From positions 45,880,001 to 45,944,000 of the forward strand of contig OX579635.1 of assembly GCA_951230915.1 (NCBI GenBank): 64,000 bases of DNA, read 5' to 3'. Made by a program: the position numbers and the translations under genes. This stretch comes from Antitrichia curtipendula. Lineage: Eukaryota; Streptophyta; Bryopsida; Hypnales; Leucodontaceae. The notes below the pieces were generated by a model. That model was not told the origin of the DNA. It saw only the letters and a list, made by a program, of their open reading frames with translations, and searched no databases. Each line of letters begins with the position of its first letter. Positions within the stretch are counted from its first letter, which is position 1. Positions 45,790 through 57,789 of the stretch are shown piece after piece.

Positions 45790-48700
45790 ATGGAGTTCTG
45801 TGTGCGGATGCAAGTGCATTCGGCGTGCTTCCTCGGGAATGTCTCCGGGAGTGTGCGCGCTTCGGTGTCGTGGTTTGGTCCTCCCAAGCAATTTGCGCTT
45901 AGTGTGGGCAGTAGCCGTGTCGCGAGGACGACGACCTCCTCTCCCTCCTTTTGTTGTGCGTCTTCGAAGAGTTTCTCGCCAGTGATTCTTCACAAGCCAT
46001 TCTTCAATTCTGACTCAACCGAGGCTGTGCCGAATTCTGAACGAGGAGGTAGTGGTAATGGTAGTGATGGAGGTGGTGGTGGTGGTGGTGGTGGTGGAGA
46101 TGGTGATGGCGGTGGAGGTAATGGCGGTGATGGTTGTGAACCAGAACCCCGTGAGAATCACAATGTTTTCGCTATTGTTCTGGCAGGGGTTGCCTTCTTC
46201 TGGCTCCAACAACAACAAGCCGCTCTTGCGCTATCGGGCCGCTCAGGAAGTGGTAAGTTTTGACAAGCACCTCACTTGTTTTTTCTTGACATGTCCTTCC
46301 AAGCTTTAAATATCATGGAATGTGTTCTTCAAAACTATTCTGGTTTTTTGACATGCGCTTCCAGGTTTTACATAATATGGAATTTATTCTTAAAAACTAC
46401 ACTTGTTTTTTTGATGTGTTCAATCTGTTGTGCCTTCATTTGACGTGTGCTGGGCAAAACCTTTGTGTGCACAGGGATTTGGGAAGTGAAAGGCGGCCGG
46501 TGGAAGTACCTGGTGCCCCACCCGGAGCGAGATGAGTATGTGGTGGCGGCCGTGAAGAATAGTGAAGAGGAAGCGCTGGCGTATGAGGAAGAATTGAAGG
46601 TGAATGGGGAAGCTAACGGAGGCGCTAGACCACAACAACGACTCCATGTGCAGCTGGGGTTGGAGAGCGTTGTGGCACAGTTTGTAGAGCTTGGGAAACA
46701 GTTGCTGCTGCCTGATGGTTACCCCCAAAGCGTGACGGACGATTATATGGAGTACACGCTCTGGCGCATGGGCCAAGTCATTGCTAGCCAGATCAGTGGC
46801 GTTCTGACCACTCAGGTCTCATTGCTAAACCCTGAACCCTAATTATTCAAATCCTGTGATTTTCTTGTCTGTGTTCTGATGAAACGGTAGCTTTGGCTAC
46901 AATTTGAACATATCCATGAAGTGCAAGGTTGCTGAATATAACATGCTTTTGGTCTTCAATTGTTGTCTGCCTTTGCTGGATTTTTGAATGTAGAAGTAGT
47001 TGTGTTTTTGGCTTTTGCAAGTGTATTGTTCCATCCAAGCCTATGACATGAGACCTGTAGCCCTAATTATTCAAGTCCTGCTATTTCTTCTTGTTTATGT
47101 TCTAATTGAACGGTAACTTTGGCTAGAATTCGAGCATATCCATGAAGCGCATGTGTTTTTCACCCAATTGCAAGCTTGCTGAATTCAACAGCCGTTTGAT
47201 CTTCAGTTTTTGTTTTCCATTTCTGGATTTGTGAGTTTAGATAATGGTTGTGGGTTTTTGCCTTTGCAAGTGTTTCCCACCTAGACTATGACATGAGAGC
47301 TGTACCTAATTATTCAAATCCTGCAATTCTCTTTGTCTGTATTTTGATGCAATGTCGAGAATTTGAGCATATCCACGAAGCGCATGTGTCTTCACCCAAT
47401 TGCAAGTATTCTGAATACAACACGATTTTGATCTCCGGTTGTTTGCCATTGCTAGTTTTTTTAGTGTAGTGAAGAGGTTGAGTTTTTGTTTGCTTTTGCA
47501 GGCTTTGCTATATGCGGTAGGGTTAGGAAAGGGCGCAATTCCAACAGCAGCTGCAGTGAACTGGGTGTTGCGGGATGGCATTGGTTATTTGAGCAAGATA
47601 GTGCTTTCCAAGTATGGCCGGCATTTCGATGTTCACCCCAAAGGATGGAGGCTTGTGTCTGATGTGATCGAGAATATGTCATACGGCTTGGAGCTTATGA
47701 CACCCACGTTTCCCCATCTCTTCGTGTACCTGGCAGCAGCTGCTGGGGCGGGTCGCTCTGCTGCTGGCCTCATTCAGGTATGGAATATGTCCCTCGGAGT
47801 TGAAATTTGGAGTTTGAAATTGTGGTCATTTTGAAATTGTAATACCTGGATGAAGACGGTGAAGAGCAAACAAAGATAAATGACTGCTTTTACTGGTGGG
47901 GCTGCAATATGGTTTTCAGTAAAATTAGACTATTTCGAGAAATTTCTCACATCACAGCTAGATTGATCAAAAGTTGGCGAGATAAGTACGATGCAGGTTT
48001 ATGGAGATACCTTCTTATGATTCATGGGCAGACCTATCACCCAAGCTTCTTATGTCGCTTTTACAAATTTTAATTTACAAATACTTCAATGAATGGATAT
48101 ATCTCAACATGACTGACTTACTTAATTGCCATCCCTCCATTGAAAACCTCCGTACGATCGACGTTCAAATACCACTGAAAAGTGAAGTTTTATTCTATCT
48201 TTGATGGGGTTCTAATCATATGTAATTGGTTTGCACAGGCTGCAACTAAGAGTTGTTTCAATGCCGGCATGGCCGCGAATCGAAACTTTGCTGAGGTAAG
48301 TGCCACTCTCTGAGAAGGTTATCAGTTTTCTTGTTATTTCTGTAGAGTTGCGTTTGGTTTCCGTATTTTGAGAGAGTATTACTGCGAAAGGGACGGCGAG
48401 GTTGAGATTTATTTGGTCGAAGTTGCGAATGCTACATCACAATAAGGTGTTTGCCCTTTTGGGTTCTGTTTTCACACAGGTGATAGCCAAGGGAGAGGCC
48501 CAGGGCATGGTGAGCAAGTCCGTTGGAATTGCTCTCGGTATCGCAGTGTCTGCCTATGTTGGCAGCACGGGTCCACTCCTTGTGTCCACGTTTTTCGGAG
48601 TAACGGCACTTCATGTGTTTTGCAATCTCAAGTCCTATCAGGCGGTGCAGTTGCGAACTTTGAATCCATACCGTGCAAGTAAGCAAAATCTTGAGCCTTA

Positions 48701-50362
48701 CGCTGCGTTGTCTGGAATGTCTGAATGCCTCTATTTGATGATGGTTATATCTACACATATTTTTCCATCATTGCTTGGCAGTAAGTAGCTCAATGTGTTT
48801 GGTAGAAATGTGATTGAATTGTTACAAAAAATTCGCTTCGGTATAATCTCAATGGTGATATGATGAATTCAAGAACTTTTAAATGTTTTTTACCAAATTC
48901 TTGATGAGGATCTCTGCTAACTTTTGAATTTCTCGAAATCAGGTCTGGTTCTGGCCGAGTATTTCCGAAGTGGGAATGTGGTGTCTGTAAGGGAAGTCAA
49001 TGGCGAAGAACCTATATTTCCAAAGGTTTCATTCATCAACGTGAGGCTGCGAGGATCAAAGGTACTTCTTCAAGCTCCATAACATTCCTGTTGAGCACCT
49101 CTGAATTGGCATGAAAAGGAATCCCTCTCACCTTCTTTTGCAAAGTTGAGCTCAATTACACAAGTGATTGCTCCTGAAGCCAATGAGTCATTTGTCTTCA
49201 CATGTGTGACATGTTAGAGCTCTAATCTTGCTATGTTTTGGCTTGACTTTGCTCTAAATTACTCTAAGATGGCACTATTCTCAAGAGTTCTCATGCCACT
49301 ACTACTCATTCAAGAATGTTTGGTTATTGGTTAGTAAGTTGTCTGCGTAACGCAATGATGGAAGGGTTACATTTTCAACGAAACATTGTAAGCTCTACTT
49401 GAGCGTTTGCATTATCCCTGATTACATGTTTCTCTTTTGTTACAGGGAGAAGGAATTTCACTGTCAGAGGAATCAAAGGCTGTGGCAGGCTCTATAGAAG
49501 ACCACCTTGTGTTGGGGGCCACATTTGGAGCTGCAGTCAAGACTCGTGAAGAAGCAGATGCTTTGCTTGACATTTACAAAAGTGAAAGCTATCTCTTAGC
49601 ACAGCACGACGATCGCCTTCTGGTATGATCTACCTATGTATATGTAGTTAAGTATTTTATGCAAGTGGGATGTGTTTTCGTAACTGAATGGTCGGATGTT
49701 CATGAATTAACTGCATCTAATTAGTGAACCTTACTCAATAGCAACCCCTAGAGTGTCTCACCTATAAATTGCATGGTCTCGACATGAGAGCCTCGGGTCG
49801 ATTTTGGGCGGTCCTATAGTTGACACTTTGTTAATTCGTACTTTATTCATACAGCGTTCAAAGTACACATTCTAGGATTGCCAACAAGACTGAACAGAAA
49901 TATAGGCAGTCTAATATTAGGAACCATGCTGAAGTGCTTATTTTAATGCTTGTAGGCTTACATATCTTAAGTGTTTCCCATGAAATTTAGCTGCTTCTAC
50001 GATCTCTTTTTTGATGTAGTCCTGTGCACTACACACCCCTTCATGCGTTTGAACTGTGACTTTGCTTGCAGGTTGTCTTGAAGGAGGGTGCTACACCACG
50101 TGACATGCTGCGAGCCATGATGCAAGCCGTATACCTCTATCACTTGAAGGGGACGGGGTTTACATCCCAACGCAACCTTGTGCATGACTCAGGAAATGGA
50201 GGTGTGCTTCGGGTTTCACACGATTTTATGGCACAGCAGTTTGAGCAAGTTCAGCAAGACATTGGAGCTGCTGGATGGATCTGCGAGGGTTTAATAGCTC
50301 GGCCTGCACCAAACCGGCTGCTTGAGAGCGTGCAAGCTTCCTCCTCTGCGGTTGCTTCATAA
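45790..50362 (+). CDS. RUS1: ROOT UV-B SENSITIVE 1-like protein (DUF647), 8 exons
   Basis: The exons are 45790-46252, 46475-46815, 47502-47777, 48239-48295, 48480-48678, 48943-49061, 49446-49622 and 50072-50362, all GT-AG with matching phases, giving 640 residues. Residues 1-75 are Ser/Arg-rich with few acids, as in a chloroplast transit peptide. A poly-Gly tract (about residues 86-120, encoded by a GGT repeat) and a hydrophobic segment ([15 protein letters not shown]) follow. The DUF647 core starts near [15 protein letters not shown] and includes [16 protein letters not shown], a [20 protein letters not shown] stretch, [20 protein letters not shown] and the C-terminal region GEGISLSEE to the end. 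RUS proteins act in UV-B and vitamin B6-related signalling in roots, and RUS1 is plastid-located in Arabidopsis. The leader and Gly tract favour RUS1 over other members. Complete and apparently functional. Confidence 0.93.
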
Positions 50363-51899
50363 CTCTTATTCACTCATTGCTCATTTCTACACTCTGATCT
50401 CTTTAATCTGATATAACCCCAAAATGACAAAATAACATCGTTTGAATTTGTTGCAATCAATGATAGTGCAACAAGTATGTGGGATATCCAGATTGTCATT
50501 TTGAGGTCATATTAAAGAGGTCTGAGTGAGGTAGTTTTTACATTCTTTAGTGGGTGAAATGACACTTGCAGAGCTGTGCTCCCATCTTGTATGTACACAA
50601 GAATATTCTCCATCTTTTGGTGACTCCACTAGGGAGGCACCCCATTGAGCTGATAAGTCATAGATCAGCCATCCGGAATGCTTCTAGCGAATTCGGTCGT
50701 ATCTGTTATTCAGAAGATCATTGTGTCTCCGATTTTGGTTATGCTTTCTTCATTCACATGCTATTTCAGATTTTTTGCTAAGGCACATTTTTGGCGTGGA
50801 CGAAGAGGACGGTTTCTGTTTGCTATCCAGTTGAGAGCATTCGAACTGAGCTGGTGGTCTTGTACTTGAATAGGTTTAGTGTGACGTAAACTGGGAATAT
50901 TCATTTTCATCACTTCACTTGAACATCAAACAAGACTAAAAGGTATATTTGCACTTGGTATTAGGGGTGACGTTTTGCAATGTGAATCCAGTCCAGAAGT
51001 AGGTCTAAATTCGTTCCTAAGACCCTCAGGAACAACACTCTCTAACACCAAGTACGAACATACCTTAAACGCATGTTCCCAACAATTGGAGTTTGCAAAA
51101 TCCTGGTTTTAGAAGATAAATCCTGGTTTTAGAAGATAAAACCTCCACGAAATATGGAGAGATACAGTTCACACAGCAATGCATTTTTCATCGGACAATT
51201 TTTGTCCTCCGCAGCATTGCGAAGTTAATACTTCTGCAACTAATTTCGCCGCTTTACATACTCAGAATAGCAACGGTATTCGGTCTCAGCCATTGACACA
51301 AGAGTCAAGTATGGCTGACCAAAAATTACATCTCAATAAGATTTAAGGTGAAAACACCCAAAAACTCCATGCATCCATTTCTAACAAGTGTCCCCCAAAA
51401 GTGGAATTAAACCATTCACATAAGTAATTGTAATTGCATGACTGTTGATTTTCTACATTTCGATACTATGACCAAGCTATGTGACAATTTGAGTGGCCTA
51501 GGGAGTTCCACTATGAAAATTCATAGTAATAAAATCTTATCCAAAAATTCTGAATATTTTTGGAAAATCCATGATTTTCAATTGCTAATACTACAGAAGA
51601 AAAAAAACTAACTAACTAGAAAAACGTGCCTATAACTGTGCTGAAATGCTTATTTTGACGGTTTCGGGAGTCTTCACCTTGCATTGCTTTTATTTTATCG
51701 GAATCTTCGGAGTTCTCTGACTCCAAAGGAAGGATTCAACCCATGCATGCACAATACGAGCACAGGCCATTTCCATATACTAACTGATGCAGATGCTGTA
51801 ACCACAGTACAGTACTGTACAGTACCTGTACAACAGAGGTGCGTTGGCTTGAAGGTTATTCTGAAGCAAACTCAAAGCCCAGCAGCAGTAGTAAAATGC
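50363..51899. other. Intergenic region between RUS1 and the second kinase
   Basis: This contains the 3' ends of two convergent genes. A tandem duplication of aatcctggttttagaagata lies at 51098-51138, and a perfect palindrome gtacagtactgtac at 51807-51820, about 80 bp beyond the kinase stop. No gene was recognised. Confidence 0.4.
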
Positions 51900-53117
51900 T
51901 CATGAAACACTCTGCTTTCCAGGGCATAATGCAAATCTCCATGGCCGTTTCTGTAAAGACGGACTCGGCGTAGAATCAGTCTGCGGCTCCGGTAAGGGCA
52001 GAGAATGAGCCATTCTCCGGTAAGGGCCCTGCAGCTTCTGCAAACGCGTACAAATTTGCTGAAAATCTGGCCTGACTGCAGGAGCTTGATCCCAACATTC
52101 ACCTTTGAGCTTCCGGAGATCACTTGGTAAGGGCAATGGAAGTTGAGTTCTTTTGCCTTCATCTACTACATATTTTCTAATGTTACTGATTCCCACGTAA
52201 GGCCTTTTCCCGGTCAGGATTTCAGCGCAGACCATGGCGAAACTGTACACGTCGGCTTTGGCTGAGTACATGTTGTTACCATCACCACTGGACAAAAGAA
52301 CCTCTGGTGCCATCCACATCGTAGTACCGACCTTGCCAGTGAACGACTTGGAATTCACCGCATCGTGACATGAGACCCTTGGTATTTGCTGTGCGACACC
52401 AAAATCACAAATCTTCACCTCGAACAGGGCAGCAGTGAGCTCTTTCACTAACACGTTCATGGACTTGAGATCTCCATGGAAAACCCCTCGAGTGCGCAGA
52501 TATTTCATCCCAGTTGCTATCTTGTGCATGACGTCCAATGCTTTGCTTAACTGCAATGGACCGTCGCGTAGCAGCAAGCTCAAGTCGCCTTTTACCAGCT
52601 CCATGAGAATCATCGGTCGGCCCTCGAGATCCCCTTCGCCAACAGAAAATCCATATTGAGTCACTATGATGGGATGTCGGAGCTCCATTAGTCCCGTTAG
52701 TTTCCCCACTTCGACTCTCAAACCGTTCACATCAAGCCGTTGCAGAATCTTTACTGCACATTCCACCTCCGACCATTGGCATTTCTTCACTTCCGCACTG
52801 CCTCCAGACCCAAGTCGTTCACCAAGCTTGATATTGGATGGCTTGATGTGCAGATATGTTGGCAGTTCTTCACATTTTGTTGAGGCTGTGGGTGCTGGTT
52901 TTCCATCTTGGAGAGATTCCGAGGCCATATCCAGTGAGTGAATCTTCGATGATTTCACCTCCTCTGTAAGACTTCTTGTGTGGTTGGTTTCCAGTCTCGT
53001 GGATTTGACCTTGGCCAACATGTCCTTCTTGTCTCTGTCGGCATCTATCCCTGAAATCATCAGTCGGTCACTTTCGGACAGCAATGACAGAGGCGTTCCC
53101 AAGTGTACCAATTGCAT
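51900..53117 (-). CDS. Protein kinase domain, non-RD type
   Basis: A 405-residue frame from ATG 53117. Residues 1-95 are a Ser/Lys-rich linker. The kinase domain shows LGSGGSAEVKKC (glycine loop), CAVKIL (ATP Lys), HGDLKSMNVL (catalytic loop with Gly in place of the usual Arg, so non-RD), CDFGVA, TMWMAPEVL, ADVYSFAMVCAEILTG and RPDFQQI. All catalytic residues are present. This looks like the C-terminal half of a two-domain plant kinase: the minus-strand sequence just upstream encodes the usual N-terminal helical part, but in other frames (see 53118-53650). The kinase frame is open a further 42 bases upstream of the ATG until TGA at 53160-53162, reading LEEKVPETKLLPF, which supports an originally longer protein. 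It is a functional short kinase or the intact half of a broken gene. Confidence 0.8.
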   Translation of the reverse strand: MQLVHLGTPLSLLSESDRLMISGIDADRDKKDMLAKVKSTRLETNHTRSLTEEVKSSKIHSLDMASESLQDGKPAPTASTKCEELPTYLHIKPSNIKLGERLGSGGSAEVKKCQWSEVECAVKILQRLDVNGLRVEVGKLTGLMELRHPIIVTQYGFSVGEGDLEGRPMILMELVKGDLSLLLRDGPLQLSKALDVMHKIATGMKYLRTRGVFHGDLKSMNVLVKELTAALFEVKICDFGVAQQIPRVSCHDAVNSKSFTGKVGTTMWMAPEVLLSSGDGNNMYSAKADVYSFAMVCAEILTGKRPYVGISNIRKYVVDEGKRTQLPLPLPSDLRKLKGECWDQAPAVRPDFQQICTRLQKLQGPYRRMAHSLPLPEPQTDSTPSPSLQKRPWRFALCPGKQSVS

Positions 53118-53650
53118 GAAAGGAAGCAGCTTGGTTTCTGGAACCTTCTCCTCTAGAATTCACGAATCGGCTGAATGCAGGATTCCAACTCCAAATGAAT
53201 TGCTAAGAAGAAGCCTTGATTGAGTCCTCCAGTCGTCACGATTGTATGCCAATCATCTTTCATGTACTTGGTGAGATGAACCTGCCCCTTCTGCAGAACA
53301 CTAAGGGTTGCATCTAGCGACAGCGTGGCCTCGCCGACTGGAAAATCCTCACAGGCCTTCCTGGCGTTCTCAAAGAATTCCCCAGCTTTCTTGTAAAAAC
53401 CCACCAGCCGCATGCATTGGTGGGTGTTGATGTAAAACGAACTCTTGTCAAGATCCTTCACACTGTTGATAATGCGCAGAGCATCTGAGAATCTGCCCTC
53501 CATGTTGCCATGTGCGGCAACACTGAAAGAGACTCCAACTGTATCCCCCGAGTTTCACACACACCTGCGAGAATGAAAATGCCGACCCTCTGCATTTTAG
53601 ATGCTTCCAGGACATGAGTCTTGAAGAGCGCCCTGCAGATCTTAACCACA
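53118..53650 (-). pseudogene. N-terminal helical region of the second kinase, separated by frameshifts
   Basis: Frame 1 (53649 downward) reads VVKICRALFKTHVLEASKMQ. A (GT)n run near 53557-53565 follows, after which the coding sense continues in another frame as NSGDTVGVSFSVAAHGNMEG, then INTHQCMRLVGFYKKAGEFF, HLTKYMKDDWHTIV and LNQGFFLAIHLELESCIQPI, ending at TAG 53153-53155. The kinase frame overlaps this stop by a few bases. Helical N-terminal domains of this look precede kinase domains in many moss and some vascular plant proteins (possibly the DUF1221 class; uncertain). Two single-base indels would explain the break. A short intron at the GT run is an alternative. Confidence 0.55.
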
Positions 53651-53654
53651 CAGA

Positions 53655-54600
53655 GTTCTACGGAATATGGAAGGCAAAGAATTAGGTCCTATTTGAGGAC
53701 AGAGGATATATCCAAATCGGGCGCATTTATAAAAACCAAAGGTCAATGAAATTAATGCACCCAAGTCAAACATACAGATGACAACCCTAAGCAGGACGGC
53801 CGCGCGATCATCTCAAACCCTGCTCCGATCCTTTCCTCAGGGTTTGTGATCGATTTTTGATCTCGGGTCCTCACATACTGCCCATGCCAAATACGGCTTT
53901 ACGGAAGCAGAACACAGAACACACGGATCTACGTACGAGATCGACAAGAACTTTCCGTTCGTGAGGGATCGAGAAAATCGAATATTTACGATACAACAGA
54001 GCGCATATAAATGACATCTTCAAGCATCGACCGACGTACCTAGCTCTACACGCACGCAATTCCAGGATCCAACGTTTGAGCACCAATTCCAAGCGAATCA
54101 TGAAATGGCCGGAGATATGATCGATCGCCGCCTGGTCCAGCAAGCTAGTTAATTTAGCCATTCGATCATCCCCGCTCGAAGACGTCGATCGAGTGACTGA
54201 ATGCAAGCGACCTCAATCAAACCAGGCACAGTCGGAGCAGCTAGGTACCTGATTCTGTATTCACATACTGTAACTTAATTGCTGCCGCAACGTACATCTG
54301 ATCGAGAGCCGGACAGATGCACACGAAGGGAAGCTAGCGTCGCATCGATCGGAGATGCAGTGATTCTGATCGATGGACTGATCGACGATGCGACAGTTAA
54401 TTAGTCGATCGCTGGTTTGATCACTTGTGCAACACAAGAATGCATAATTAACTTAATTAATAGAGAACTACCGATGGATTACTGGAGATGGAATAATTAA
54501 TAAAGGATATTTGACTGGCTGACTGGCTCAAATTAAATACGGTAGCTCCCAGACACTGCAGACCATGTTTCCGGATTTTATGGATCAGAGTGAATTGAGT
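53655..54600. promoter_or_regulatory. Upstream region of the second kinase, rich in GATCGA
   Basis: A region of balanced composition with many gatcga/tcgatc occurrences between 53850 and 54420, and taattaattaac-type motifs near 54440-54500. It probably contains the promoter and 5' leader of the minus-strand kinase. No ORF worth naming. Confidence 0.4.
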
Positions 54601-54869
54601 GAACTACGCCGATGGAGTGACTCTATATTTAACTGCGGACTTATTGTAAAAAAAATTGGTTATTGCCAGAAATCCAAAGAATCCACTGATCAATATATGA
54701 ATGCAATTTAAACATCTCCAATCAAAATCAAAATTTTGAAGGTTAAATGAAAGGATTGCATCATTGACATTTGCAAGAATGAAAGGTGAAGATATCACTT
54801 TCAATATTGAAATCCATTGTCCATCATGAGTCTTTAACCCTGGAAGCCAATCAAAGTTCACAGGCTCAA

Positions 54870-55600
54870 TTTGATTCACCAAAGTGCACTTCATGGCTGC
54901 AACTTCGGGGTCTTGTATCTCCTTCATCCAATGTTCAATTTCAATAAAATTGGTTGGGTTGTGTTTCACTTGAATTCTAGTTATTGTGGTGAAATTTTCA
55001 TGTCAATCCAAGTTGTTTGGAATGTTTGGGAGCAATTCAAAATTCAAAATCCCGCCATTTATGGACTATAGTGAACTTTGGCGGCTTGTATCTTCTTCAT
55101 AAAATGTCCGTTTTCAATAAAAAAAATTGTAAAAGTTGCGCATATTAGTCTAGTTTGTGCGGCTAAATTTTTAAATCAATCCAAGAATTTATGAATGACT
55201 GAGAAGCATTTTAGTAGAAGGAGGTTCAGCCCTAGATGTGTTTTTTGCAACTTTTCTTGCCTATTTTTGACATTTGCAAGCCATTTTGCAAACACATTGA
55301 GTCAATTGAATGATATTTTTTTTCACCAATGTGTTTGTATCCTGGTTTTGAATCACTTTGTAGTTTAAAGTTTTTTCATTTGATTAGGTTTAGAAATCAA
55401 ATTTGGCCTCTAAAGGTGTTTTTAGGAAAATTTCAGCATTCTTTTTCAACACTAAAACATTATAATCTTGCAATCTACACAGTCAAATGACTTCAAATTT
55501 GATCCATGACATCTAAAACATGTTTACTACATGATTGTACGGTTAAGATCTTTATTACTTAGTCACATTTGGATTTATAGCACTTCAAAAGCTAGGATGT
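54870..55600. repeat. Dispersed repeat with internal tandem modules, copy 2
   Basis: Same orientation and order as 40797-41660. Shared phrases include gtatctccttcatc, aaattttcatgtcaatccaa, gttgcgcatattagtcta, gactgagaagcattttagta and aaaacattataatcttgcaa. The flanking DNA is unrelated, so the block moved or was copied as a unit. Confidence 0.7.
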
Positions 55601-55679
55601 TTTTTACCCAAAACGGTCATGGGCGGTCTAGGGTTAAAGGGTATAGGATAATTTGAAGATGAGAGTTTCACCACTCATT

Positions 55680-55750
55680 GTCAAAACATAAAAATTATCT
55701 CACATTGTTTGTTTTACCTCCTACCACCCCATATGTATGTAATGATTTGT
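55680..55750. repeat. Solo end of a foldback element
   Basis: The phrase attttacctcctaccacccc, here as ttttacctcctaccacccca, followed by tatgtatgtaatg, matches the right end of the palindrome at 56340-56921. It may be a remnant arm of another copy. Confidence 0.5.
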
Positions 55751-56339
55751 CTACTCTATTCAATTTACAAGTCATCAAGAGTTACATGATAAAATCTTGT
55801 AAAATAAATACTAAGATCATTGGTTTTATTGAATTGAACATTTGTTAGTTTATTAAAAGTACAAATTAGAAATATGTTTTTCTCTATTGACTGATTGTAG
55901 TTTGCAGTTGCTATTTTGTTGAAAGTGTAATTTAAAAACACATATTTTTCTTGACTGTTGTTTGTAATATCAACCCAAGCACCTTACATAGTATACCAAC
56001 AATTTTGGACACTTGTATTTTTAGTTATTGATTGTGGTGTGTGCATAACATTCAATAGCCTTCAGGGAGGCTGCCTTTCCCTCCCTGGAGGCCTCATCCA
56101 CGATGTTCATCCACGCCTCATTGATCTAAGCTGCAGTACAGGGAGAGCGGCATTAGATTCATGGCGTGCTCCATTTCTTTTCTATAATTTCAAGATTGAG
56201 CATACAAATAAATATGATTTACAAAGAAAATTGGTTTGCCTAAAATTCAAGCTAGAATCATGATTAGCATACCAAGGCAGTCTTCTATGTGACCATTACA
56301 ATAATTTACTTTTCATTTGTTGAATGTCAAGAGAAGCTC

Positions 56340-56921
56340 CTTATATATGTATGGGGTGGTAGGAGTTAGAACAATCCGTGTGGGATATGTTAATTTAGAA
56401 TTTGTAGTTTCTCAACCACTCATAGTTAAAATCAAAAGTAGGAATTGTGATTGAAGTACAATTTCAGACCTCATTTAGGAATAGTATAATAAATTTTTTC
56501 AAAAAAATTTGAACTATGAAAAGTTGGTAAATTAAGATAAATTTCATCTCCAAGAACCCATTTGGGATTATGATTCTCCAATCAAAAGTTTTGGACAAAT
56601 TTCAGAGAGGATGTTTGAAAATGTCAAAAACAAATTCCCTTCCAACCCCTATTTGAAATTTATCCATAACTTTTGACTGGAAGATCAAAATCCCAAAAGA
56701 ATTTTTGGAGATAAATCTTAACTTCATTTCACAACTTTTTTCAGTTCAAAGTTGTTTTTTAAAAGTTTTTATACTATGCCTAAATGAGGTCTGCAAATCT
56801 ACTTCAACCACAATTGTTGCTTTAATTTGATTACACTATGAGTGGTTGAGAAAATATAAATTCTAATTTACATATCCCACATTGTTTATTTTACCTCCTA
56901 CCACCCCATAGGTATATAAAT
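56340..56921. repeat. Imperfect palindrome, foldback element 1
   Basis: The left end ttatatatgtatggggtggt pairs with the right end accaccccataggtatataa. Inside, tcatctccaagaacccattt pairs with ttcttttgg-type phrases and aggtctgcaaatctacttca with its counterpart. Arms are about 270 bp and the loop about 40 bp. There is no coding capacity. Confidence 0.7.
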
Positions 56922-57108
56922 AGTTGTCTTTGCATTCTAAGTTGCAAAACACATTTGTCTTAAGAAGCATTGCAAGGAATTCTGAATGTTGATATTAATT
57001 GGTTCAATGATTTGACAACTATTTTGTATAAAACTCATATTTCGTATACTATTTGAATTGACAATACTTGAATTTATAGTACTCTGATTCTGTAGATTTT
57101 TTGCACTG

Positions 57109-57390
57109 TTGGAATTGAAAGTAGTAATTTTTTTACCCCAAGTCTACAGTAGCCACCCTGCCACTCTGACAAATTTCGACACGTGTTTATTAGCTACTGA
57201 TAGTGCCGAATATTTGGCACCATATCATCCAGCAGATGAAATGATGCCAAATATTCTGCACCATTCTGTCGGAGGGAAGGCAGACTTGGCTTCTGCTACT
57301 GAATGTTATGATGGTGTGTGGAATATTTTACATCATTTCGTCAAGGACAAGGCAGTCCAACTGACTGCTTCTGAATGTTACACACTTTGA
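57109..57390 (+). CDS. Small ORF with a duplicated ILHHxVxxKA motif, uncertain
   Basis: A 93-codon frame in otherwise AT-rich DNA, with better composition than its surroundings. Two copies of a roughly 22-residue unit follow each other: PNILHHSVGGKADLASATEC and WNILHHFVKDKAVQLTASEC, each followed by Tyr. The DNA copies are clearly diverged while the peptide frame is kept. No family is recognised. It may be a fragment of a gene or a repeat. Confidence 0.3.
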   Translation: MELKVVIFLPQVYSSHPATLTNFDTCLLATDSAEYLAPYHPADEMMPNILHHSVGGKADLASATECYDGVWNILHHFVKDKAVQLTASECYTL

Positions 57391-57789
57391 TTTGCAATCT
57401 GAATATATTGAGGCCAACTCCCAAATGCATTAGAAAAAATCTCAAGCCTCCAGAGGGCTGGCAGAAAGTAACCAAATTAGTCTACTAATCAAAAACAGGT
57501 GTGTACTTGTATAGCCGCAATGCATAGTCAAATTATCTTACTTTCACAAAAGACGCCAGGAATTAGTAATGAGGGTGTAGCGAAGGACTGCATAATAATC
57601 GTCCGCATTAAAGTACGAGGTGATTAATTGGCAAATGAAACAAATGAAGTTAAATGAAGTAAAATGAAGTGGCATTTGAAGCTATTTGTCAAAAAAATTA
57701 GAAATACTAAGGATTTCAAACTAGCTTCATAAGTCACTAAGTTAAATGTGTCTGAAATTGAGAAGGAGAGTTATTTATATAAGTGGATA

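Noticed and set aside
46015..46218. Thr/Ile-rich minus-strand ORF
   Set aside because: It is the complement of the RUS1 poly-Gly coding tract.
55958..56263. 101-codon ORF with a GC-richer core
   Set aside because: No recognisable family; only about 120 bp has gene-like composition.
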